Positions 9,127 to 16,466 of a DNA stretch of 31,361 bases are shown here, one piece after another. Made by a program: the position numbers and the translations under genes. The DNA is from an uncultured Sphingomonas sp. (GTDB taxonomy: Bacteria > Pseudomonadota > Alphaproteobacteria > Sphingomonadales > Sphingomonadaceae). The stretch's first letter is position 1. Each line of letters begins with the position of its first letter. Below the pieces are notes generated by a model that saw nothing but the letters and a program-made list of their open reading frames with translations, was not told where the DNA came from and did no database searches. The DNA is taken from positions 1 through 31,361 of the forward strand of contig NZ_CAKTFO010000025.1 of the NCBI RefSeq assembly GCF_934560975.1, given 5' to 3'.

Positions 9127-9590
9127 TCGGCCGCTGGCAGCGCGATCCCGGTCGTGCCTTGACATCAGGCGAGCGGGGCATGGCGCGGGACATGTTCGGG
9201 ACGGCGCTCGACCTCGATCCCGTTCGGGTGCATCGCCGCGCATGGTGGCCATTCCAGCCACGCAATGTGGTGATGGCGCCGGATGGCCATATCTGGTTCC
9301 ATCCCGACGGCGGCCTGTGGCGCGATGATTATGCCGTCGCCCCGCTGCGGCTCCAGGCCCTGTTCGTACATGAGCTGACGCATGTGTGGCAGCATCAGCG
9401 CGGGCTGTTCCTGCCGCTCCGCCGGCACCCCTTCTGCCGCTACGCATACCGCCTCAAGGACGGGCGGATGCTTCGCCGCTATGGGATCGAGCAGCAGGCG
9501 ATGATCGTGGAGCATGCCTTTCTGGCGAAGCGACGCGGCCAAGCTGCGCCGCAGCTTGCGGCTTTGCTGACCGAGGCGGGTCTGGGGTGA
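9123..9590 (+). CDS. Vgr-related protein with HEXXH zinc-peptidase-like motif
   Basis: A 155-aa cytosolic-looking protein, no signal peptide or membrane segment. It carries the motif VHELTHVWQHQ with HEXXH at residues 83-87, typical of zinc metallopeptidases. From memory, sphingomonad genomes contain similar proteins labelled 'vgr-related'. The C-terminal half has EQQAMIVEHAFL, where Glu or His could supply a third zinc ligand. The TTG at 9123 is taken as start because it overlaps the PCuAC stop codon and the sequence IGRWQRDPGRALTSGER that follows looks conserved; an ATG at 9180 (MARDMFG) is the alternative. Peptidase activity is inferred only from the motif; no substrate can be named. Confidence 0.72.
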   Translation: MIGRWQRDPGRALTSGERGMARDMFGTALDLDPVRVHRRAWWPFQPRNVVMAPDGHIWFHPDGGLWRDDYAVAPLRLQALFVHELTHVWQHQRGLFLPLRRHPFCRYAYRLKDGRMLRRYGIEQQAMIVEHAFLAKRRGQAAPQLAALLTEAGLG

Positions 9591-9640
9591 GCCCGCGTGC
9601 TTCCGCCAGAAGTGCGGAGCTTCGCCGGGAGAGAGATGGG

Positions 9641-9658
9641 CCCCTGCCTTCGCAGGGG
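9641..9658. repeat. REP-like palindrome between convergent genes
   Basis: CCCCTGC, CTTC, GCAGGGG: a perfect 7-bp stem followed by CGACGGGTTG. It lies in the 133-bp gap between the 3' ends of the HEXXH gene (+) and grpE (-). This sequence type, CCTGCCTTCGCAGG, recurs between genes of many GC-rich proteobacteria. It may serve as a terminator for both genes. Confidence 0.5.
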
Positions 9659-9723
9659 CGACGGGTTGTTGGATCGTGGGGGAGGACGCCGTGGCGAGAG
9701 TCTTCACGCCACGGCGTTGCGCC

Positions 9724-10287
9724 TCATGCGCTGGCGTTGACGCCGGGGGTCTCGCCCGCCTTCGCCACGCCGACCAAGGCCGGACGCAGCAGACGTTCCT
9801 TGATCATGTAGCCGGCCTGCATTTCCTGCACGATCGTGCCCGGCTCCTGGTCGCTCGGCAGCTCGATCATCGCCTGATGCTTGTTGGGGTCGAGCTTCGC
9901 GCCAAGGCTGTCGATCCTGGTGATGCCGTTGCGCTGGAACACATTGTCCAGCTCCTTGGCAGTCATCTCAAGGCCGGTGACAAGCGCCTTGGTGCCCTCT
10001 TCCTCGCGCATCGCCGGCGGGATCGCCGCCAGCGCGCGGGTGAGGTTGTCGGCCACCGACAGCATGTCGCGGGCAAAGCCGGTCGCGGCATAGGCACGGG
10101 CATCGGCCGCATCCTTTTCCATCCGGCGGCGGACATTCTGCGTCTCGGCCTGGGTGTAGAGCAATTGCTTGCGCAGATCCTCCAGTTCGGCCTTCAGCCC
10201 TTCGGCCGCATCATGCTCCGCCACCTCGGGCGCTTCCGCCGCGGTTTCGTCGCGCAGGTCTTCGGAGGCGGTCGTATCGTTGTTCAT
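9724..10287 (-). CDS. grpE: Nucleotide exchange factor GrpE
   Basis: Exchanges ADP for ATP on DnaK. The 187-aa protein has an acidic, low-complexity N-terminus (residues 1-30), a long helical dimerisation region (about 30-90, with the typical AETQNVRRRMEKD heptads) and a C-terminal beta domain with NPNKH-like LDPNKHQAM, GTIVQEMQAGYMI and RLLRPALVGVAK. The ATG overlaps the end of hrcA by four bases (ATGA), so hrcA and grpE form a translationally coupled operon. It is separated from dnaK by two opposite-strand genes and a palindrome. Confidence 0.97.
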   Translation of the reverse strand: MNNDTTASEDLRDETAAEAPEVAEHDAAEGLKAELEDLRKQLLYTQAETQNVRRRMEKDAADARAYAATGFARDMLSVADNLTRALAAIPPAMREEEGTKALVTGLEMTAKELDNVFQRNGITRIDSLGAKLDPNKHQAMIELPSDQEPGTIVQEMQAGYMIKERLLRPALVGVAKAGETPGVNASA

Positions 10288-11318
10288 GCCATCAATCTCG
10301 TCAGGGTTTGTGCGGTGAAGTCCACCATGGGCACCACGCGCGCATAGTTCAACCGGGTCGGGCCGATAACCCCCACGACACCGACCACGCGCCCGTCGGC
10401 GGCATGATAGGGCGCGGCGATCACCGACGATCCCGACAACGCGAACAGCTTGTTTTCCGATCCGATGAAGATCTTCATCGCCCGCGCACCGCGCGCGCTG
10501 TCGAGCAGGCGGACGATTTCCTCCTTGCCCTCGATCTCGTCCAGCAACTGCCGCACCCGCTCCAGATCCTCCGCCGCCGTGGCGTCGATCAGATTGGCCG
10601 CGCCGCGCACGATCATCACCGGGCGGCGCGACCCATCCTCCGACCAGATGGCGAGCCCACGCCGCACCAGCCCCTGCGCGGCGGCATCCAGCGCCGATCG
10701 TCCCCGCGCAATCTCGTCGGCCAACCGCACCTGCGCCTCGCCCAGTGTCAGGCCCGACAGACGCGCGCTGATGTAGTTAGCGGCATCGTTGAGGGCGGAC
10801 GGCCCGACGCCGGCGGGCAGGTCCACGACCCGGTTCTCCACCGTTCCGTCCGCGCCGACCAGCACCGCCACCGCACGCTCGTGATTGAGCGGCAGGAAGG
10901 AGAATTGCCGCAACACCGGCTCTCCGCGCGGCACCAGCACCAGTCCGGCGCAGGCGGACAGGCCGGACAGCACCTGACTGGTCGCGGCAAGCGCCTCCTC
11001 CAGCGGCCCGCGCGCCTGCGCCTCGATCACCGCCCGCTCCTGCTCCGACGGTTCGGCGGTCTGCATCATCGCGTCCACGAACAGGCGCAGTCCGCTCTCT
11101 GTCGGCATCCGCCCGGCGGAGGTGTGCGGTGCGGCCAGCAGGCCCATCTCCTCCAGGTCCTGCATCACGCTGCGGATCGAGGCGGGCGACAGGTTTAGCC
11201 CGCTGACCCGCGACAAGGTACGCGATCCGACCGGCATTCCGCTGTCGAGATAGCCTTCCACCACCAGCCGGAACACGTCGCGGGCGCGCGTGGTCATTTC
11301 GGGAATGGTCGCCATCAT
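10284..11318 (-). CDS. hrcA: Heat-inducible transcription repressor HrcA
   Basis: Repressor that binds CIRCE elements, in alphaproteobacteria usually upstream of groESL, and senses GroEL availability. The 344-aa protein has the N-terminal winged helix (about residues 8-85, including VGSRTLSR and NLSPASIRSVMQDLEEMGLL), the central GAF-like and insert domains, and the C-terminal GVIGPTRLNYARVVPMVDFTA segment of the family. A second ATG follows the first directly, so the start could be one codon later. The gene overlaps grpE by 4 bp and stands divergent to rph across about 125 bp. I see neither a CIRCE element nor an RpoH promoter in that gap. Confidence 0.96.
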   Translation of the reverse strand: MMATIPEMTTRARDVFRLVVEGYLDSGMPVGSRTLSRVSGLNLSPASIRSVMQDLEEMGLLAAPHTSAGRMPTESGLRLFVDAMMQTAEPSEQERAVIEAQARGPLEEALAATSQVLSGLSACAGLVLVPRGEPVLRQFSFLPLNHERAVAVLVGADGTVENRVVDLPAGVGPSALNDAANYISARLSGLTLGEAQVRLADEIARGRSALDAAAQGLVRRGLAIWSEDGSRRPVMIVRGAANLIDATAAEDLERVRQLLDEIEGKEEIVRLLDSARGARAMKIFIGSENKLFALSGSSVIAAPYHAADGRVVGVVGVIGPTRLNYARVVPMVDFTAQTLTRLMA

Positions 11319-11444
11319 GCACCGGATCTAGTGCGTCGGGCCCCGCCGCTCAATCGTCCACGATGCGCCTGGTCGCGCGGGACGCGCCTTTGCAAAGCCC
11401 TCGCGCCTCAATATGAGCAAGGGCATATCATACAGGAGTTTGCC

Positions 11445-12161
11445 ATGCGCCCCAGCGGCCGCGCCCCAGACGAAATGCGGGCGATCACCATCACGCCCGG
11501 CTACACCCGCCATGCCGAGGGATCATGCCTGATCGGCTTCGGCGAAACCAAGGTGCTGGTCACCGCCTCGATCGAGGAAAAGGTGCCGCCGTTCCTGCGC
11601 GGCAAGGGCCAGGGCTGGGTCACGGCGGAATATGGCATGTTGCCGCGCGCCACGCATACGCGCGGCAGCCGTGAGGCGGCCAAGGGCAAGCAGTCCGGCC
11701 GCACCCAGGAAATCCAGCGGCTTATCGGCCGCTCCTTGCGATCCGTCTGCGATCTGACGGCGCTGGGCGAACGCCAGATCACGCTCGACTGCGACGTCAT
11801 CCAGGCAGACGGCGGCACCCGCACCGCCTCCATCTCGGGCGCGTGGGTGGCGCTGCGCATCGCGGTGGACGGATTGATGGCGAAGGGGCTGCTCGCCACG
11901 GATCCGATCAAGGCCCAGGTCGCGGCCGTGTCCTGCGGTATCTGGGAAGGCACGCCGGTGCTGGACCTCGATTATGTCGAGGACAGTTCCGCCCATGCCG
12001 ACGCGAATTTCGTATTGCTGTCCGACGGCAACATCGCCGAGGCGCAGGCGACGGCCGAGGGCGCCACCTATGACGAGGAGGCGTTGCTGCGCCTGCTCCG
12101 CCTGGCGCGGATCGGCTGCAACGGCATCTTCGCCGCCCAGTCGAAGGCGACCGGGCGGTGA
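11445..12161 (+). CDS. rph: Ribonuclease PH
   Basis: Phosphate-dependent 3' exoribonuclease that trims tRNA precursors. The 238-aa protein has the family's normal length and signatures: RAITITPGYTRHAEGSCLIGFG with GETKVLVTAS after it, GKGQGWVTAEYGMLPRAT, the RTQEIQRLIGRSLR phosphate-binding segment, and DCDVIQADGGTRTASISGAW. The start is the ATG at 11445 because AGGAG lies six bases upstream; the frame stays open to 11331 but that part is not conserved. It is divergent from hrcA and overlaps rdgB by four bases (GTGA), a standard alphaproteobacterial arrangement. Confidence 0.97.
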   Translation: MRPSGRAPDEMRAITITPGYTRHAEGSCLIGFGETKVLVTASIEEKVPPFLRGKGQGWVTAEYGMLPRATHTRGSREAAKGKQSGRTQEIQRLIGRSLRSVCDLTALGERQITLDCDVIQADGGTRTASISGAWVALRIAVDGLMAKGLLATDPIKAQVAAVSCGIWEGTPVLDLDYVEDSSAHADANFVLLSDGNIAEAQATAEGATYDEEALLRLLRLARIGCNGIFAAQSKATGR

Positions 12162-12805
12162 CCATCGAGCTGATCGACGAGGAGCCGCCCGTGGTGCCGC
12201 ATCGCAAGCTGATGCCCGGCAAGCTGGTGATCGCCAGTCACAATGAAGGCAAGGTGCGGGAAATCCGCGCCCTGCTCGAACCCTATGGGATCGAGCCGGT
12301 GTCCGCCGCCTCGCTCGACATACCGGAGCCGGCGGAGACGGGCACCAGCTTCGCCGCCAATTCGGAGCTGAAGGCGCGCTTCTCCGCCGACCTGTCCGGC
12401 ATGGTCGCGCTGGCCGACGATAGCGGCCTGTGCGTCGACGCGCTGAACGGCGAGCCGGGCGTCTACACCGCCGACTGGGCGGAGACGCCAAACGGCCGCG
12501 ACTGGGCGCTCGCCATGCAGAAGGTGGAGGACGCCATCCAGGCCAAGGGGCCGGACGCGGGCCGCGACGCCCGCTTCGTCAGCGTGCTCTCGCTCTGCTG
12601 GCCCGACGGCCATGTCGAAAGCTTCGAAGGCCGCGCCGAAGGCTCCCTCGCCTGGCCACCGCGCGGCAAGATCGGCTTCGGCTTCGATCCGGTGTTCGTG
12701 CCCCACGGCCACGACCGCACCTATGCCGAACTGTCCGCAGAGGAAAAGCACGCCATCAGCCACCGCGCCGAGGCGTTCGCGAAGCTTGTCGCGGCGGTGT
12801 TCTGA
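12158..12805 (+). CDS. rdgB: XTP/dITP diphosphatase (RdgB/HAM1)
   Basis: House-cleaning pyrophosphatase that hydrolyses ITP, dITP and XTP, keeping deaminated purines out of nucleic acids. The product (215 aa from the GTG at 12158) contains KLVIASHNEGKVREI, the nucleotide-binding start of the family, the catalytic ADDSGLCVDALNGEPGVYT segment, FGFDPVFVP and the SAEEKHAISHRAEA end. The GTG at 12158 overlaps the rph stop, which suggests coupling; a GTG at 12191, preceded by GAGGAG, is a fair alternative and would give 204 aa. In many relatives hemW follows directly; here a GT61 gene on the other strand comes 12 bp after the stop. Confidence 0.95.
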   Translation: MTIELIDEEPPVVPHRKLMPGKLVIASHNEGKVREIRALLEPYGIEPVSAASLDIPEPAETGTSFAANSELKARFSADLSGMVALADDSGLCVDALNGEPGVYTADWAETPNGRDWALAMQKVEDAIQAKGPDAGRDARFVSVLSLCWPDGHVESFEGRAEGSLAWPPRGKIGFGFDPVFVPHGHDRTYAELSAEEKHAISHRAEAFAKLVAAVF

Positions 12806-12817
12806 TCGGCAGCCCGA

Positions 12818-13873
12818 TCAGGCGCCTGCCGCAGTCTCCGCCAGGTCCATCGTCCGGAGCAACCGGTCGACAGGCATGGTGAAGCCGTTCTCGGCATCAT
12901 CAGCCACCGCATAGGCCCAGTGGAAGCCGAGTGCGTCGGCATAAGGCTTCAACACCGCGTTGAACCGGCGGGGCGGCTGGATGGTCAGCGCCACGCCTCC
13001 CTTGCGCATGGTGTGGATGACGTGGCTCTGCGCCGACCCTTCCACCAGCACCACCGTGCGCGCGTGGGACAGGGTGGCGATCAGTGCGTCCACGGCCATC
13101 TGCTCGGGATCTATGATGGTGAAACCACGCTGGGCCAGAGCATCCTCGATCGCCTGCTGATTTGTCAGGACCCGCGCCGTGCCCATAGCGCCGCGCCGCA
13201 TGAAGACATGCGACGGCCCTTCCGCCGGTCTGCGCGCGGCGATACGGCCACGCAGCGCCTGCAGCCGTTCCACCATGCCGTCGTTCAGGCCGACATCGTC
13301 GAACAGCCATAGATCGCCAACGGTCGCCTGACGAACCTTTGTCGCGTCGAGACCCAAAGCGGCGCGATAACCCGGCTCATGCGACCAGGCCCGACGCTCA
13401 AACGTCAGCGCCGGCAATCCCCTTTGCGCGGCGAGCTGCTCCATGAGCAGGGCGTCGCACAGCCAATGCCCGAAATAGCGTTCCGCAACCGACGATGTCG
13501 TAAGTGCCGCCTGCATGATATGCTCCATGGGGCCCGTGAGCACACGCCGGTAGTCCGTCTGCCGAAAGTTGGTATACCCGCCGCGATAATAGATGCGGCC
13601 GTCGGCCAGCAACACGTCCTTCAGGCGATAGGCCGTGGTCGCGCCATGGCGGCGGTCGCCCGCGGAGACACGGGACAATTCATGCTCCGGCGAGGTTTCG
13701 TGCTGGAACTGGATGACGCGGTCGAACTCGCCGGGAAGCGCGATCGCCGCGGGAGACGGGCGGACGATTGCGGGCGCAAGCTCGACCGTTTCGACGGCCA
13801 CGTCGCGGGGCGATCGATTGCCGCCGAGGCGACCGGCGACGCGCGCCCAAAGCGGATCAATCCGTAGCAGCAT
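12818..13873 (-). CDS. Glycosyltransferase family 61 protein
   Basis: Predicted sugar transferase of the GT61 (DUF563) family, here 351 aa, probably acting on a surface polysaccharide or lipid-linked glycan. The family's core is seen in ERYFGHWLCDALL (about residues 132-144; family form YGHWLxDxL), in SHVFMRRGAMGTARVLTN, and in the C-terminal LSHARTVVLVEGSAQSHVIHTM with the usual glycine-rich block before the end. The ATG at 13873 is chosen because GGGGGGCAAG precedes it; the frame extends upstream to 13927 without conservation. No membrane segment is visible. It converges on rdgB and is divergent to a GT4 gene, forming a two-gene glycosyltransferase block between rdgB and hemW. The donor and acceptor are unknown. 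Confidence 0.8.
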   Translation of the reverse strand: MLLRIDPLWARVAGRLGGNRSPRDVAVETVELAPAIVRPSPAAIALPGEFDRVIQFQHETSPEHELSRVSAGDRRHGATTAYRLKDVLLADGRIYYRGGYTNFRQTDYRRVLTGPMEHIMQAALTTSSVAERYFGHWLCDALLMEQLAAQRGLPALTFERRAWSHEPGYRAALGLDATKVRQATVGDLWLFDDVGLNDGMVERLQALRGRIAARRPAEGPSHVFMRRGAMGTARVLTNQQAIEDALAQRGFTIIDPEQMAVDALIATLSHARTVVLVEGSAQSHVIHTMRKGGVALTIQPPRRFNAVLKPYADALGFHWAYAVADDAENGFTMPVDRLLRTMDLAETAAGA

Positions 13874-14180
13874 CTTGCCCCCCAAATCCCAGCCGAACGA
13901 CGCAGGCGCACAAACGCATGCCGACATCGCGCAATGCGGGTCAGCGCGGCTATGCCCATATCCCTATCGGCCCGCTGTCTCGTTGCCAATATGGTGCGAG
14001 CAGAGCTTCATGCTGCGTCGCCGCCAAAGCCCGTCGCCGCTGCTTGCCGCAACCGCACGGAGCCGCTAGCGCCCTTGCAGCACAGCAGACATTGCGAGGC
14101 GTGGACGTGACCGATGCAAAGCGGATTTGGGACATGAAGCATCCGCAATGCGGCGTTTATGCGCCTGCGGACTTGCTCCT
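13874..14180. other. Intergenic region between divergent glycosyltransferase genes
   Basis: About 307 bp with no convincing gene. It must hold the promoters of the GT61 and GT4 genes. I could not identify clear -35/-10 pairs, operators or repeats. The GT4 reading frame stays open from 14127, so the true GT4 start could lie somewhat inside this region. Confidence 0.6.
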
Positions 14181-15338
14181 GTGAAGCTGCTGTTTCTTCA
14201 GTCCGGCAATTATGCCGAAGCATGGACGCGCCTGCGCGATGGCGGCCCCGAGGATTATCGCGATCAGCGGGCATCGGTCGACGTGGTGTCCGCGCTGGCG
14301 GAACAGCATGACGTGCTGATCGTGTCCACCATGGGCGGCCCGTACCAGACAGAGCTCGCGCCCGGACTGCGGGCGATCGGCCTGGCTGAGGGCGAGGTGT
14401 GGCGCAGCGACGTGGTCGAGAAGCTGGCGGAGGCCGAGCGCCCGGACCTGATCTTCTGCCGCACCGTGCACCGGGGGTTGCTGGGCTGGGCGCGCCGTCA
14501 CGACGTGCCCACCCTGGCAAGCTTTGCCGACCTGTTCGCCAATGACAGCCTTCGTGCGCTCTACCGGAACGCCAGGCTGGGTCTGCTGCTGCGCGGTCGC
14601 AATTTTCCCTGCGTCGCCAATCACAGCCTGAACGCCTCGCGCTCGCTGTCCCAGGCCTTGCTCTATCCCAAGAACCGCATCGTGCCGTGGGACTGGAGCC
14701 GCCTGCCGGTCGATCCACAACCCCGCACGTCCGTAACTGATCCGGCCAACCCTGTCCTGATGTTCGCCGGCATGCTGATCGAGACCAAGGGCGTGGGCGA
14801 CTGCCTCCAGGCCGTGGCGTTGCTGCGTGACCAGGGTCGGCGAGTGACGCTGCGCCTTGCCGGCAAGGGCGACATCGACGGGTGGAAAGCCCGCGCGGCC
14901 GGTCTGGGCATCGCCGATCGGGTCGAGTTTCTCGGCCTCATCCCCCATGACGAGGTTCGGCGTCGCATGCGGGAAAGCGACATGGTGGTGGTGCCGTCGC
15001 ACCATGCCTATGCGGAAGGGCTGCCCAACGTGATCTACGAGGCGCTGGCCACGCGAACCCCGCTGATCCTGTCCGACCATCCTTCCTTTGCGGGACGGCT
15101 GCGTGAGGGCGAGCAGTGCCTCACTTTCCCGGAGGGCGACGGTGCCGCGCTGGCAGGGTTGATCAGCCGCGTCACCGACGATGCCAAGCTATTCGCGACC
15201 CTGTCGCTGGCCGGCGCGGCCGCCCATGAACAGCTTTATGTCGGCATGAAATTGACGGCCCTGATGACCACCTTCATCGGCGATCCGCGCAACGAGACCG
15301 GCTGGGTGGCGCGGAACTCGCTTGCGGCACTGCGCTGA
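14181..15338 (+). CDS. Glycosyltransferase family 4 (GT-B fold)
   Basis: Retaining GT-B glycosyltransferase of 385 aa, probably working at the inner face of the cytoplasmic membrane on envelope glycans. The N-terminal Rossmann half starts VKLLFLQSGNYAEAW. The nucleotide-sugar half shows VLMFAGMLIETKGVGDCLQAV, RVEFLGLIPHDEVRRRMRES and SDMVVVPSHHAYAEGLPNVI, with the EX7E pair (about Glu279 and Glu287) that marks the GT4 donor site. The GTG at 14181 is chosen because it starts the first beta-strand; ATGs at 14148 and further upstream are possible, and none has a good Shine-Dalgarno sequence. hemW follows 9 bp later, so both are probably cotranscribed. The sugar transferred is unknown. Confidence 0.8.
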   Translation: MKLLFLQSGNYAEAWTRLRDGGPEDYRDQRASVDVVSALAEQHDVLIVSTMGGPYQTELAPGLRAIGLAEGEVWRSDVVEKLAEAERPDLIFCRTVHRGLLGWARRHDVPTLASFADLFANDSLRALYRNARLGLLLRGRNFPCVANHSLNASRSLSQALLYPKNRIVPWDWSRLPVDPQPRTSVTDPANPVLMFAGMLIETKGVGDCLQAVALLRDQGRRVTLRLAGKGDIDGWKARAAGLGIADRVEFLGLIPHDEVRRRMRESDMVVVPSHHAYAEGLPNVIYEALATRTPLILSDHPSFAGRLREGEQCLTFPEGDGAALAGLISRVTDDAKLFATLSLAGAAAHEQLYVGMKLTALMTTFIGDPRNETGWVARNSLAALR

Positions 15339-15347
15339 GAGGAAGCC

Positions 15348-16466
15348 ATGCACTCCGAGGCGCTGGCCCTCTACATTCACTGGCCTTTTTGCGTATCGAA
15401 ATGCCCGTATTGCGACTTCAACAGCCATGTGCGGGAGCAGGTGGATCAGGCGCGGTGGCGGGATGCGTTGCTGGCGGATCTGGCGCATGAGGCGGCGGTG
15501 GGGCCAAAGCGGCCGCTGACCTCGATCTTCTTCGGCGGGGGGACGCCGTCGCTGATGCCGCCTGCTACCGTGGCCGCCTTGCTGGAGGCGGCGGAGCGGC
15601 AGTGGGGCTTTGCGTCCGGCATCGAAATCACGCTCGAGGCCAATCCCTCGTCAGTCGAGGCCGCGCGCTTCGCCGATCTCGCGGCGGCGGGCGTCAATCG
15701 CGTCAGCCTGGGGCTGCAGGCGCTGGACGATCGGGCGCTCCACTTCCTGGGCCGCGCGCATGACGTGGCGGAGGGGCTGGCGGCGCTGGATATTGCCCAA
15801 TCCGTGTTCGAGCGGGTCACCTTTGACCTCATCTATGCCCGGCCGGGACAGTCCATAGAGGCGTGGGAGGCGGAGTTGGCCCGCGCGCTCGGCTTCGGCA
15901 CAGGCCATCTGTCCTTGTACCAGCTGACGATCGAGCCGGGCACGCGCTTCGCCACGCTGGCCGCCAAGGGGCAATTGCCGCCGGTCGATCCCGATCATGC
16001 GGCCGACCTGTTCGAGCTGACCCGATCGCGCACCCAAGCCGCCGGCCTGCCGGCCTACGAAACGTCGAACCACGCCCGCCCCGGCGAAGAGAGCCGCCAC
16101 AACCTCACCTACTGGCGCTATGGCGACTATCTGGGGATCGGACCCGGCGCGCATGGCCGCCGCCATGGCTGCGCGACGGTCCGCCACCGCAAGCCGGAAA
16201 ACTGGCTTTCTGGAATCGACACCACCAGCCACGGCATTGCCGAGCAGGAACAACTCGCCCCGATGGTGCAGGCGCGCGAGGCGCTGGTGATGGGCCTGCG
16301 CCTGAAAGAAGGGGTGCGCTGGGACAGGATCGCCCCGGCCTTGAACGGAGAGTCGGTGGAGCGCCTCAGCCGTCACGGTCTGATCGAGCGCAGCGCCGAC
16401 CGCCTCCGCGTGCGGAGCGCGGGCGTGCTGCTGCTCGATGCAATTCTGGCGGAGATCGCTGCCTGA
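15348..16466 (+). CDS. hemW: Radical SAM heme chaperone HemW
   Basis: Radical SAM protein that binds and inserts heme; long misannotated as oxygen-independent coproporphyrinogen III oxidase. The 372-aa protein has the 4Fe-4S motif CVSKCPYC (Cys15, Cys19, Cys22), the SAM-binding FFGGGTPSLM, EANPSS, and RVSLGLQALDDRALHFLGRAH. It lacks the N-terminal extension and extra cysteine seen in true HemN, which supports HemW. GAGAGGA precedes the ATG. The gene sits immediately after the GT4 gene and its TGA abuts the stop codon of the convergent LpoA-like gene with no spacer (TGATCA). Confidence 0.93.
   Translation: MHSEALALYIHWPFCVSKCPYCDFNSHVREQVDQARWRDALLADLAHEAAVGPKRPLTSIFFGGGTPSLMPPATVAALLEAAERQWGFASGIEITLEANPSSVEAARFADLAAAGVNRVSLGLQALDDRALHFLGRAHDVAEGLAALDIAQSVFERVTFDLIYARPGQSIEAWEAELARALGFGTGHLSLYQLTIEPGTRFATLAAKGQLPPVDPDHAADLFELTRSRTQAAGLPAYETSNHARPGEESRHNLTYWRYGDYLGIGPGAHGRRHGCATVRHRKPENWLSGIDTTSHGIAEQEQLAPMVQAREALVMGLRLKEGVRWDRIAPALNGESVERLSRHGLIERSADRLRVRSAGVLLLDAILAEIAA

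Noticed and set aside
11319..11444. RpoH promoter or CIRCE upstream of hrcA
   Set aside because: A CTTG is present but no CYTAT-type -10 lies 17-18 bases downstream, and no CIRCE inverted repeat was found.
15348..16466. Oxygen-independent coproporphyrinogen III oxidase (HemN)
   Set aside because: Length of 372 aa and the lone CX3CX2C without the HemN N-terminal extension favour HemW.
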